This document shows, piece by piece, positions 31,739 through 41,831 of a stretch of 64,000 nucleotides of DNA. Source of the stretch: Plantago ovata (Eukaryota; Streptophyta; Magnoliopsida; Lamiales; Plantaginaceae); the NCBI GenBank assembly GCA_028274465.1, contig JAHHQI010000833.1, forward strand, positions 26,069-90,068. Direction: 5' to 3'. Below the pieces are notes generated by a model, which ran no database searches, was not told where the DNA came from, and saw only the letters and a list, made by a program, of their open reading frames with translations. Numbering within the stretch: the stretch's first letter is position 1; each line of letters begins with the position of its first letter. The translations under genes and the position numbers were made by a program.

Positions 31739-32736
31739 TAAGGGAGTGTTTGGAGCACTTTTTGAAAAGTCCTTCAAAGAGCTCAAAAAGAGTTTTGTAT
31801 TTGGAGATTTTTCCCCGAAAGACTTGCTACTATTCCTCCAAAACTACTTTTGACATTTTTCATTTTTTTTTCCCCTTCTCATGGGTCAAAGTCAGATTTT
31901 TTTATTTATATTTGATTTATCTTTATTTTTCATTCATAAATAAAACCTCCACCACATTTTCTTCTCAAATTTCGTACCTGGTACAAGAAAAAAAAAAAAA
32001 AATCATTCTTACACCTCATTATTATCCCTACCCTATATATCTATTTTTCTCCCAAAATTACTAAAAACAAAATTTTTATCAACTACTCTAATGGAGTTCA
32101 CTATTTAGCAAAAGTAGCTCCAAACATGAAGTAATTTGGTATGTGGCAGGCACACCAATTTGGACAAAGGCTTGAGAATAGAGTAAAACCCCGTAAAGTA
32201 ATACTCGATAAATTAATACATTCGAAAAAATTAATAATTTATCCGGTCTCAACTTTGAACCAGTATAAATTTGGACCCCAATCAATAAATTAATAAGATA
32301 ATAACATTTTTGAAAACTTACTGTATATGTATATATTGGTCCCAACGAAACTATAAATTAATACTAATTACTGAAAAATTTATATATATGTATACTATCC
32401 ACTCAAAATTTCCAAGATGTTTTAGTCAAAATATGATTTTTTTTTTTTTTTTTTTTTTGAATTTTTACTCTTGGACCCCCATTAGATAAACTATAAATTA
32501 ATACTAATTACTGAAAAATTTATATATATGTATACTATCCACTCAAAATTTCCAAGATGTTTTAGTCAAAATATGATTTTTTTTTTTTTTTTTTTTTTTG
32601 AATTTTTACTCTTGGACCCCCATTAGATAACACTTTCACATGTAAAGGACCATTGTATTTTTAATTACATCTGGGTCCATTCAGTTGATCAAAAAATTGA
32701 GCCTTAGTCAATTTCATCAAACCAAACACTCCCTTA
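31739..32736. mobile_element. DNA element with 15-bp perfect inverted termini
   Basis: TAAGGGAGTGTTTGG at 31739-31753 is repeated inverted as CCAAACACTCCCTTA at 32722-32736, enclosing 998 bp of AT-rich sequence without a coding frame. No convincing TSD, so the superfamily is not assigned (hAT- or Mutator-like are options). It overlaps the left arm of the fold-back at 32596-33340, so one inserted in or beside the other. Confidence 0.55.
32351..32628 (+). repeat. Perfect-looking 140-bp tandem duplication with poly-T
   Basis: CTATAAATTAATACTAATTA through a run of about 22 T to CTTGGACCCCCATTAGATAA occurs at 32351-32490 and again at 32491-32628. Even the poly-T tract is nearly equal in length, so the duplication looks very recent or was formed by slippage. 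Confidence 0.9.
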
Positions 32737-33340
32737 CTCAATTTTATTTCTTTTCCCTTTTTCTTTTTCTTTTTTTTCTTTTCTCTTTTTCCTTCATCTT
32801 CTTCATTCTTATTAGGTCACCGGATTTCGATCACCGGTGACCGGAATTTGGTGCACTCCCGATCGGGAGTTGCTAACTCCCGATCTGGGAGTTGCTGCAA
32901 ACTCCCAGATCGGGAGTTGCCAACTCCCGATCTGGGAGTTCCGGTACCGGATTAATTGAATAAAATAAAAAAAAAAGGGAAAAAGGAAAAAAAAACACAT
33001 AGTGACTTATTTCTGAATATTAATCTTGTTGGGATTGCTTTGCAATAAGGTTTTGGACCAATTTGAAAATTTTAGAAGTTTTTAATGTCAATTTCATAAA
33101 ATAGAAAATGTTGGGGGTCAATGTATAATAAACATAAATTAATATTGTTTGGTCAAAGCAAAATTCTGAATTTTGGCCAGGGGCAAAAATGTACTTTCCA
33201 CGTTTTAATTCGCGAAAAGTCAAATTCGTGGACCTGGATATAATTAAAACTATCTAATGGTCCTTTGAACGTTATAAAAAATACAATGGTCACTTACATG
33301 TAATTTCGACATCTAACAGGGGGTCTAAAAGTAATGAACC
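32596..33340. mobile_element. Fold-back (long inverted repeat) element
   Basis: The left arm (about 32596-32690: ACTCTTGGACCCCCATTAGAT, ACATGTAAAGGACCATTGTA, AATTACATCTGGGTCC) is repeated inverted at about 33225-33335 (GGACCTGGATATAATT, TACAATGGTCACTTACATGT, ATCTAACAGGGGGTCTAAAA). Pyrimidine-rich (32745-32805) and purine-rich (32960-32998) tracts are also complementary. The palindrome cluster 32846-32942 sits near the centre. It is non-coding and looks like a non-autonomous TIR element. Confidence 0.65.
32846..32942. repeat. Cluster of ACTCCCGATC(T)GGGAGT palindromes
   Basis: Four near-identical palindromes in a row: ACTCCCGATCGGGAGT, then AACTCCCGATCTGGGAGTT, its opposite orientation AACTCCCAGATCGGGAGTT, then AACTCCCGATCTGGGAGTT again, spaced by GCT/GCTGCA/GCC. 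The region just before contains TCACCGGATTTCGATCACCG and GTGACCGG, also self-complementary. Confidence 0.9.
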
Positions 33341-33505
33341 CTTTTTTTTTTGAACAACAAATATTACAACTACTCCTACAATATACAAACTTCTTAAACC
33401 ACCTTATTTCTCCATATCTAAACCAACCTTATAACACCGCCACCGCCGGGGATCGAACCCTGCACATCTCCTTCACTATCCCAACTCCTTACCTCTGCAC
33501 CACCT
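33341..33505 (-). mobile_element. tRNA-derived SINE
   Basis: Minus strand: A box TGGTGCAGAGG and B box GGTTCGATCCC about 30 bases apart, a GGCGGTGGCGGTGTTATAAG body and a poly(A) tail (poly-T on plus at 33341-33351). No clear TSD. It abuts the fold-back element and differs in body from the SINE at 24024. Confidence 0.65.
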
Positions 33506-35205
33506 TATAAATTTATAACTACTTGCTATTTGATCTATATTGAGTTCTTCTTTAACTCTCCCATTGCAATCAAGAGTTGCGCTCCAACATTTTCTTCTCA
33601 TACTGCGACAAAGCATGCTGAATAATTGTTACCCGATTGCGATGCATGTTTATTCTCTAGTATTAGGATCCAATGATACTATCTTATCCTTAGCTTCACT
33701 ATCTACGAAAATTTAAATGGTATATAAAATAGTACCCGTCATCAAGGCTCTATTTCAACCTTTTATTGTCCTTTTACATTATATTTTAGTAAGAATTAGT
33801 TACTTTTGCTATGTTTTGGGTCACAGGGTCCCCGGATGTAATATGGTGAAAATAGCGTAAAATAAGCTTATATTGGTGCAATTTGAGCTTACTTTGGAGT
33901 CTTGGACTTTCCATGGAGTAACCGGAGGGTCCCGAGGTCCGAGAAGTACAATTTCAGGCATTTGACGGAATTTCGAGGGGTTTAAAACCATTAAAATTCG
34001 GCAAAATTCTCTACGGACGGACGGCTTGGCAAACACAATAGGTGGCCCGGCGCGACGTGGTGGCCACGCCACTGTGCAATGGCCCAAGCCATCGGACGGG
34101 ATCAGATTCCGAAAATTGTATTTAAACTCGTTTTAATTAGATTTTTTCATAAGTTTTCATTCATTAGCAGCCTACCACAAACCCTAGGGAGGAGATACTC
34201 TTTGGAGGCAACCCTAAGCCTCCAAACCATCGAATTTCATCATTGGATTAGCTACCGTTTCTAGATTTCATTGTTTACATTGGATTGTTACTTCTTACCA
34301 AGCCCATTGAGTATTTTCGTATCAATCTCTTTATCTTTTCCAGATTTACTATGTTTTCTATTGCTTTTGCTATGATTATGAATATGCATGTTTGTTTATT
34401 CGTTATGCGTTGTTAATCGGTACGTGTTGATGGTAGGATGTAGGTTATATTGATATGCTTATGATTATGTTAGCATGAGGTTATGAAAAGGATGCATATA
34501 TGTGTATGATTATGGCCGATTCTATGTTGTGTTTATAGTTTGCTAATAACAAACCTTCGAATTAGGATAGTGACAGGATCCTAGGTCAATTAAAGACTAT
34601 AAACAATCACTTGCTACTAATATATCTTCGAATTGGTTGGTGACAGCTTACATGGTCGATTAAGGGTGATAACATAGCCATAACTACATGTATGTAATGC
34701 TGGAAATTTAGTATGTGTTGAGTTTCTCCATGTATGCTTGAGATTTCTAAGTAACAGTGCCTCGTAATTACCTTCAATGATATTGTATGCTTCGTTATGC
34801 ATGTTATTGATGATCCACGTCTAAAACGGCGTGACAACCTACGTCAGTCACTTGCTAACATATGATTAAGTTATATCAATATGCCTACTACCTACTATCA
34901 ACCGCTTATCTCATATTTGAACTTCGTTAGTATTATCTCTACCGTTAGTGTTAGTTTAGCTAAAATATAGAAAATTGATTTTGGGACCCAACACCACCTA
35001 AGGGCCCTGCCGTCCCCATCTCGATTGTCAAAGTGAAGCTGGAGAAGTGACTGTAGAGTTTGTTTCCATGGTTAATTTCCATCGCCACATCAAGTCTGTT
35101 GTTCTTTCAGTATTGAGGGATGTCTTAATAGTCTAGACTAGTCGTCTCGTTTGCTACTTATGTTTCTTGTCTTTCTTCTTATGTGTAACGAAGTGATGGA
35201 AGGAA
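33506..35205. other. No gene recognised, possible decayed LTR
   Basis: Mostly AT-rich. 33815-34270 has LTR-like features (TGTTTTGGGTCACAGGG start, GTATTTAAAC TATA-like box near 34119, ACAAACCCTAGGGAGGAG leader-like sequence). 34540-34700 carries two related phrases (TGACAGGATCCTAGGTCAAT / TGACAGCTTACATGGTCGAT). No PBS, partner LTR or coding region was found, so this is only a suspicion. Confidence 0.35.
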
Positions 35206-35210
35206 GTTAA

Positions 35211-36422
35211 TGATGAACGTGTATTTTACACTTTCATTCGAGTCTTTTTTCACCAATTTAGCTATCCTCTATGTTAATTTCGCTATATTTTAGTGCATTT
35301 TATTAGAATAGTGTCACGTTCCCTTTTCTTTGCATTTTTCAGGTTTTAGGTGAAAAACGTGTTTTTATGGGCAAAAATATAAAGAGGAGGAAGATTTGGT
35401 GTTTCGAAGCCATCCATGATGATTCTAGAAGCTTCCGGACGAGTTTTGAGGCCTAGGGGTCGAGTTTCAAGGCTTAAACATCACTAGAAGGCAAAATCGA
35501 GTCCAAAAAGGAAAAGAATCACAAAAACGCGTGCACCGACTCTGGAGGTCCCAGGCGAACCGCCTGGGACCGGGGGCAGTTCGCCCCGTGCCAGGCGAAC
35601 CGCCTGGCACGCTGGGCGGTTCGCCTGGCGTCTTCCGTAGCCTATATATATGTTTGTCTGTTTGTACGTTTTTCATACCTTTCGGACATCTTTTGGAGCA
35701 TATTTTGAGAGACAATTCCCTAGCCCCTTGAGCTGGGAATTCATAGCATAGGAGGCTTGTTTTCTTATCGTTTTGGAGATTACCTTACGAGGTTGGAGAC
35801 CTTTGTTCTTCGATCCATAGCTTTTGAGTTAGCAATTCTTCGGAGATTGACAACCTTCGTGGTAACATTGTATCTCAATATTTTACTAGCTTTTATTTAT
35901 TCAATCAACATGTTTCATTCATTCTTGCTATGATTCTTGTTGAATTATCTATGAGTAGCTAAATCTATCGTCGGTGATAGTATGTGATTTCATTGCTAGG
36001 GTTTGTGCATGATTGTAGCTTCGCGCCGTTAAATTACTTGATACGATTGTTTGATTCTTGATCTATCTAAGCCATCTATCTTCGTAGTGTTGAATTGCAA
36101 GGAACACATTGGACAATTTATGATCATTAATCTATAAGAAACAACTCATCAAGTACCTTCTTGCATAATTATAACCCGATGCTTTGAATGAACATACTAT
36201 CACTAGCTTCCATCATATTGATAAGAAAACTCCGTTCTTTGTTTGATTTCTGATTTTATAAAGTTTAAGTTAATTTAGATAAAGCTAGTATAGTCCTTAG
36301 AGATCGACACTCGAGGTTATTTGCTGCTACACTACGTGCCCCTGAGTCGTTGTAGTTGTGATTTACCTTAGGCTTTTAAACAAATTTATTTGATTATTCG
36401 AGTCTGACAATCTCGTTTATCA
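35211..36422 (+). repeat. 5' LTR of the Athila-type element
   Basis: 1212 bp. It contains the hairpin cluster at 35547-35629 just before a TATATATATG box (about 35643), so the hairpins lie immediately upstream of the presumed transcription start. Its last 794 bp match the 3' copy with two substitutions and a few short indels that I noticed. Confidence 0.9.
35547..35629. repeat. GC-rich hairpin cluster in the Athila LTR
   Basis: Hairpin 1 (35547-35571): arms GGTCCCAGGCG and CGCCTGGGACC, perfect 11 bp, loop AAC. Hairpin 2 (35588-35610): arms GTGCCAGGCG and CGCCTGGCAC, perfect 10 bp, loop AAC. Between and after them GGGGGCAGTTCGCCCC and GGGCGGTTCGCCTGG carry the complementary core. The surroundings are AT-rich. 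Confidence 0.92.
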
Positions 36423-36424
36423 AA

Positions 36425-36443
36425 TTGGCGCCGTTGCCGGGGA
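36425..36443 (+). other. Athila primer-binding site (tRNA-Asp type)
   Basis: TTGGCGCCGTTGCCGGGGA two bases after the LTR; complementary to the 3' end expected for plant tRNA-Asp, the usual Athila primer. Confidence 0.88.
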
Positions 36444-36591
36444 CTATACTCCTTTTTTCTCTTTAGCTTATTATATTTTCAGCATTCAATTCCTATATCT
36501 ATTAGTTTACTCAATTTACTCTCTCTTGATACTATTTTCTTGGGTTGATTTCGTGAATTTTCTCGCCAACTAACAGGACTAAATTTCAGTT

Positions 36592-37592
36592 TTGAGTTAC
36601 TCCTGTTACAGAAATTCAGATATGACGTCCATGAAAGCCCGCATGATACCCAAGTTCTCGCAAGTTTTGAGAGGTTCAGCTATATACTTGGAAGAAGAAT
36701 TGAAGGGATACGAAGCGACGGATTCAGTAGTGCGAAACATTCCAAGGTTTGAAGATGGAATGGGGATGAATCCGTTGAGTTTCATCAGATCCTATGAGGA
36801 AGAAATAGCAAGAGTTCCAGCAAAAGGGTTCACTGAAGACCAGTTATGCAGAAGATTATTTTCTTTCGCTCTAGGATATGAACCGAGGCTTTGGATATCC
36901 AGGTTGGCACCGGGATCGCTAAAACATGGAGCCAAGTAGTAGAGGAGTTCTTGGCTCGATTTATGCCTTACCATGAGACGATCGCCTTGCGAAACAGGAT
37001 CGAACACTTTAAGCAAGGAGAGTATGAGCGGTTTTGTGACACCTACGAACGTTTTGAATTGTATAAGCGTGAGTGCCCCCACCACCGTTTCAACGATGGA
37101 GAGTTGATTTGGTATTTTGTCGGAGGCCTACATGATGAAGTTAGGCTTCAAATAGATGGGATGTGTGGAGGATTGGAAGAATGCACAGTTGAAGAAGCAG
37201 AGGAGGTCCTTCGAAGGTACGCCCGTGGTTCAGCACAATCTGAAAAGCCAACGATAAGCCAAGTCACTAATGGTGATACAATTCGAAGAAAAACCGAAAG
37301 CTTATACGAAGGGTGTTCTGAAGATGAAGACATCAGTGAGGAGGACGAACTTGCGTTTTACGCAGGAATGAAGGCCATCAAGAGCATTTATGCAATTGCA
37401 CACGCCGGGCAAGTTGAAAATAATCTCCGTATAGCAAAGGTTTTTGAAGGGGTTGAAGTAACTGAGCAATTACTGGAGAAATTAAGTTTGTTAAAGGGTG
37501 AGCAATCAGAGGAGGTTCATACGCTCAAAGATGAGGTCGGATTTGACAGAAACGCCCCCCTGGAGGTGGGGGGCGAACCGCCCAAGGCCTAG
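36592..37592 (+). pseudogene. gag of the Athila-type element
   Basis: Two overlapping frames: 36592-36939 (MIPKFSQVLRGSAIYLEEEL ... NPLSFIRSYEEE, RLFSFALGYEPRLWISRL) and 36891-37592 (TWSQVVEEFLARFMPY, IEHFKQGEYERFCDTYERF, LYKRECPHHRFNDGELIWYF, CTVEEAEEVLRRYARG), so there is one frameshift near 36900. The second half is the classic Athila gag segment (F...F.P, Q...E....A..RF..L...CP.H). It ends at TAG 37590-37592 inside the second hairpin cluster, beyond which the same frame stays open into the protease region. Confidence 0.85.
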
Positions 37593-37690
37593 GGAGAATC
37601 GCCCCCCACAGCCAGACCGCTGGGGGCGATTCTGACCGCCCCAGGCGAACCGCCCGGGGCCGGGGGCAAATCGCCCCCCAGCTCCAGGGA
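37571..37690. repeat. GC-rich hairpin cluster between gag and protease, in frame
   Basis: 37571-37583 is GGGCG-AAC-CGCCC; 37639-37659 is CCCCAGGCG-AAC-CGCCCGGGG with one mismatch; GGGGGCGATTCTGACCGCCC and GGCCGGGGGCAAATCGCCCC lie between and after. Read in the gag frame the stretch encodes a Pro/Gly-rich linker (GESPPTARPLGAILTAPGEP and on) with only one stop, so the module's length keeps the frame from gag to protease. Confidence 0.85.
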
Positions 37691-37692
37691 GC

Positions 37693-39184
37693 TGGACGAC
37701 CCCAGCTCCCCAATTTTGACACTCCGAGATGATTTCACCGACCCCGAGCCACTTCCAATGGTTACACCCGAGGTTCCCGAATACGAAGAAGTGAAACTAC
37801 TCCTCCGTGGTGGAAAGGTAACCAAAATTCCTAACTTTGTACGTCCTAAACATGTTAAAACTACCATGACTAACGATGCAGGAACAAGCACTGAGCAAGA
37901 AGTTGGTCAAAATTCAAAGGAGACTCATGTGCAGGACGATGAACCCGACAGAGACATTGTCGACGATGTGGATACAAAGGACACGCCTAGTGATGCGGAG
38001 GTACTTCATAAGTCTTCTAACCCATATGTGCCCCCAAAACCTCATGTTCCATTTCCAGGTCGAATCAAGCCAGTTAAGAAGGATATTCAGGAGTCACCAC
38101 TATTCCAACGCCTCTCTAAAGTTGAAATTAATGTACCTCTATTGGAGTTAATCCAGAATGTTCCAGCATATACGAAATTCTTTCGTGAAATGAAGAGCAA
38201 CAAAAGGATTGCTTCGGGAAAGGAAGTTAATGAAATTGAGACGGTGAATTCTATAGCTGAGCTGCCTGAAAAGAAGCGAGACCCTGGGAGTTTCATCATT
38301 AACATCACCCTAGGGAATGGACGATCCACGAAGGCCATGCTTGACCTGGGGGCTAGCATCAACTTGATGCCTTATTCGGTGTATAAAGCCCTAGACCTCG
38401 GCGAGGGTAACACCAACCGATATGGTCGTCCAAATGGCGGACCAAAGCGTGAAAGACCCGTTGGGATAATTGAGGACGTCCTCGTAAAAGTGGACAAATT
38501 GATAATTCCGGCCGATTTTGTGGTGATGAAGTCCGTCGAAGAAGATAAGAGCCATATTCGAGAACATGTGGTACTACTTGGAAGACCATTTATGGCAACT
38601 ACCAACACATGCCTTGAACTCAAGGGAAAGAAGATCTCCATGGAGGTAATGGATGAGAAAATTCAATTGGTAGGATGTAGCATAGAAAATAAGGAAGTCG
38701 TAGAAGAATTAAATTTTGTCGATTGCTATGATTCTGTGATTTCTGAATTTCATCATTGCTATGATAATCTTGAACCTCTTGAAGAAGCACTAACCATGCA
38801 GGTTGAGACTTGTTACTTGGCCGAGGAAGCAAGGGAGATAGTTGAATTGATGGATAGCACGCCTGGAATTCCCAAAGGAGAAGAAGTGCTTGAACCCTTA
38901 GATGACGAAGAAGTAGGAAGCAAATTCCTTGAAGAACCTAGCTTAGAATTAAAGCCCCTTCCTGCACACCTCAAATATGTCTACTTAGGGGATAATGAGA
39001 AAAAACCTGTGATAATCTCTTCCCACCTTTCTAGCGATGAAGAAGGTAGACTAGTTGAAGTTCTAAGGAAAAACGCTGCAGCCATAGGATGGGGGATTAG
39101 TGATATTAAGGAATTAGTCCAACACGGTGTGTGCACAACATCACCTAGAGCAAGATGTCAAACCCGTCAGGCAACCTCAGCGTA
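37693..39184 (+). pseudogene. Protease and linker region of the Athila-type element
   Basis: A frame continuous with gag except for the TAG at 37590. It contains YVPPKPHVPFPGRIK, the FQRLSKVEINVPLLELIQNV and PAYTKFFREM segments and the retroviral-type protease region GSFIINITLGNGRSTKAMLD followed by LGASINLMPYSVYKAL (LDLGAS in place of LDTGAS, as usual in Athila). Next are VGIIEDVLVKVDKLIIPADF and VVLLGRPFMATTNTCLELKG. It ends ...LKPLPAHLKYVYLGDN and ISSHLSSDEEGRLVEVLRK, which leads into RT. The frame is lost near 39140 before the conserved RT start. Confidence 0.85.
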
Positions 39185-40530
39185 GGATAAATCCTGCATG
39201 CAAGAAGTAGTGAAGAAGGAGGTGATTAAATTGTTAGATGCAGATATGATCTACCCATTCCTGATAGTCGTTGGGTGAGCCCAGTTCATATAGTTCCTAA
39301 GAAATCTGGAATTACGGTAGAAGAGAATGAGAAGGGCGAATTAGTACCCGTTAGGAAAATCACGGGATGGCGAATGTGCATAGATTATAGGAGGTTGAAC
39401 GCCGCCACCAAAAAAGACCACTTCCCTTTGCCATTTATTGATGACATGCTAAACCGCCTTGCGGGGCGGCAATTTTACTGTTTTCTTGATGGCTTATCAG
39501 GTTTTTATCAAATTCCGATTGCACCAGAGGATCAGGAGAAGACGACATTCACCTGCCCATTCGGACATTTGCTTACAGAAGAATGCCATTTGGGTTATGC
39601 AACGCCCCCGCCACTTTTCAAAGGTGCATGCTTTCTATTTTTTCTGATATGGTAGCCAAGTTTGTTGAAGTTTTTATGGATGATTTCTCTCTCTTTGGTG
39701 ATTCTTTGATGAGTGCTTGCATAGATTAGATCTTGTTTTGAAAGATGTATCGAGTGCAATCTAACTTTGAGTTGGGAGAAAAGTCATTACATGGTTAGGG
39801 AAGGCATTGTTTTAGGACACATTGTTTCTGAAAGAGGAATTGAGGTAGACAAGGCTAAAATCGAAATCATTGAGAAACTTCCCCCACCTACTTGTATAAA
39901 AGAGTTGCAATCTTTTCTTGGTCATGTAGGCTTCCATAGGAGGTTTATTAAAGATTTTTCGAAATTGCTAAACCATTGAGTAACTTGCTTGCTAAAGATG
40001 TGGTTTTTCATTTTTCTGATGAATGCTTAGTTGCTTTTAATACTCTTAAAGAAAAGCTTGTTACTGCTCCTATTGTTGTACCACCAAATTGGAATCTGCC
40101 TTTTGAGATAATGTGTGATGCATCAAACTTTGCTATGGGGGCTGTTTTGTGCCAAAAAGTTGATAAGCAGTATCGTGTGATTTATTATGTCAGTAAGACT
40201 TTAGACTCTGCTCAAGTTAATTATACAACTACTGAAAAGGAATTTTTAGCTGTTGTCTTCGCTTTACAAAAGTTTAGGTCTTACTTGATTGGTCATCCTG
40301 TAAATGTCCATACTGATCATGCTGCTTTAAGACATTTGATTGCTAAACAAGATTCCAAGCCAAGGTTAATCCGTTGGGTCTTATTACTACAAGATTTTGA
40401 TTTGACCATAATTGATAGAGCTGGTAGACAGAATTTAGTTGCTGATCACTTGTCTAGGATTCCTAATATTCCCGTAGATGCGACTCCTGTTAATGAGGAT
40501 CTTCCTGATGAGCACTTGATGAAAGTCAAT
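39185..40530 (+). pseudogene. Reverse transcriptase and RNase H of the Athila-type element
   Basis: RT start with WVSPVHIVPKKSG, GWRMCIDYRRLNAATKKDHF, PFIDDMLNRLAG, FLDGLSGFYQIPIAPEDQEK, a frame change near 39570 in the FG..RMPFGLCNAP region, catalytic FMDDFS at about 39674-39691 in another frame, then LGHIVSERGIEVDKAKI. RNase [52 protein letters not shown] and [11 protein letters not shown]. At least three frameshifts and a stop (near 39208) disable it. Confidence 0.88.
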
Positions 40531-40544
40531 GAAGAGCCATGGTA

Positions 40545-41831
40545 TGCGAATATTGTGAACTATTTGGCTATGGGATTTGCCCAACTAATTTTCCAGCCTC
40601 CGATAGGAGAGCACTTGCTAAGCGTTGCAGGTATTACATATGGGATGATCCGAATCTATTTAGAGAGAGAGCTGATGGAATTCTGAGGAGGTGCATTCCA
40701 CAAGAAGAGCAACAAAGTGTGCTGAGTCATTGCCATGAGCTTCATTGTGGCGGACACTATAGTGGCCTCAAAACAGCTCGCAAAGTGCTGCAAGCAGGAT
40801 TTTATTGGCCAACTCTGCATCAAGATGCTCGGACTTTTGTGAAAAATTGTGACCCATGTCAACGAGGGGGTAATATTAGCAAGAAGGAAGAGATGCCCCT
40901 TCAAGGGAATCTGGTGGTTGAGCCTTTCGATGTATGGGGCATTGATTTCATGGGACCCTTTCCATCAAGTGGGGGATATGAATACATTCTCGTCGCAGTG
41001 GAATACGTGACTAAGTGGGTCGAAGCAATCCCCACAAGGACGAATGATGCCGCAGTTGTTACGAAGTTCCTTCGGGATATGATCTTTTCTAGATTTGGGT
41101 GTCCTAGGACAATCATCAGTGATGGAGGTTCGCACTTCGTCAACAGAACCTTTGCTTCCCTTCTTAAGAAGTACAGTGTCACCCATAGTGTTGCTACACC
41201 ATACCATCCACAGACTTCGGGACAAGTCGAAGTTAGCAACCGTCAGTTAAGAAGATTCTCGAGCGAGTGGTGAAGCCTAGTCGGAAGGATTGGGCTGGGA
41301 AACTGATTGATGCGCTTTGGGCATATAGAACTAGCTTCAAAACGGTAATTGGAACCACTCCGTATAGGCTTGTGTATGGGAAAGCATGTCATCTTCCCGT
41401 AGAATTGGAACACAAGGCGTATTGGGCTATTAAAGCACTCAACCTTGATTTGGGCGAAGCTGGCGAAACGCGGTTGTTGCAACTCGATGAGCTTGATGAA
41501 CTACGCCTAGGTGCTTATGAGAATGCCAAGATCTACAAGGAACGTACTAAAAGTATCATGATCGTGGATAGTACGTAAGGAATTAATTCCTGGCCAAAAA
41601 GCCTTGGTATTTAATTCTCGCCTTCGATTATTTCCTGGAAAGCTCCGTACTCGGTGGGATGGACCATACGAGATCATCAAAGTTGCTCCCCATGGAGCCG
41701 TCGAACTCTTTGATCCAAAGACGGGTAATACTTTCAAGGTGAATGGGCAGCGAGTCAAGCCATACTTCGAAATTTCTAGTGATCAACGGGAGGTTGATCA
41801 TCTTGAGCTCACCGTTTCCACCTCTTCCTAA
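40545..41831 (+). pseudogene. Integrase of the Athila-type element
   Basis: Zinc region [13 protein letters not shown] ... [14 protein letters not shown] core with D in [12 protein letters not shown] in [13 protein letters not shown] in [10 protein letters not shown]-terminal part: [57 protein letters not shown], then LRTRWDGPYEIIKVAPHGAV and FKVNGQRVKPYFE. Frame changes near 41250 and 41575 break it. All three catalytic residues are present. Confidence 0.88.

Noticed and set aside
31739..32736. hAT element call for the 15-bp TIR pair
   Set aside because: No 8-bp TSD could be found, so superfamily left open.
32846..32942. CRISPR-like array
   Set aside because: Repeats are palindromes with 3-6-base spacers in a plant genome; no spacer structure.
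33815..35205. A full LTR retrotransposon
   Set aside because: Some LTR-like phrases, but no PBS, partner LTR, TSD or coding region; kept only as an unassigned stretch.
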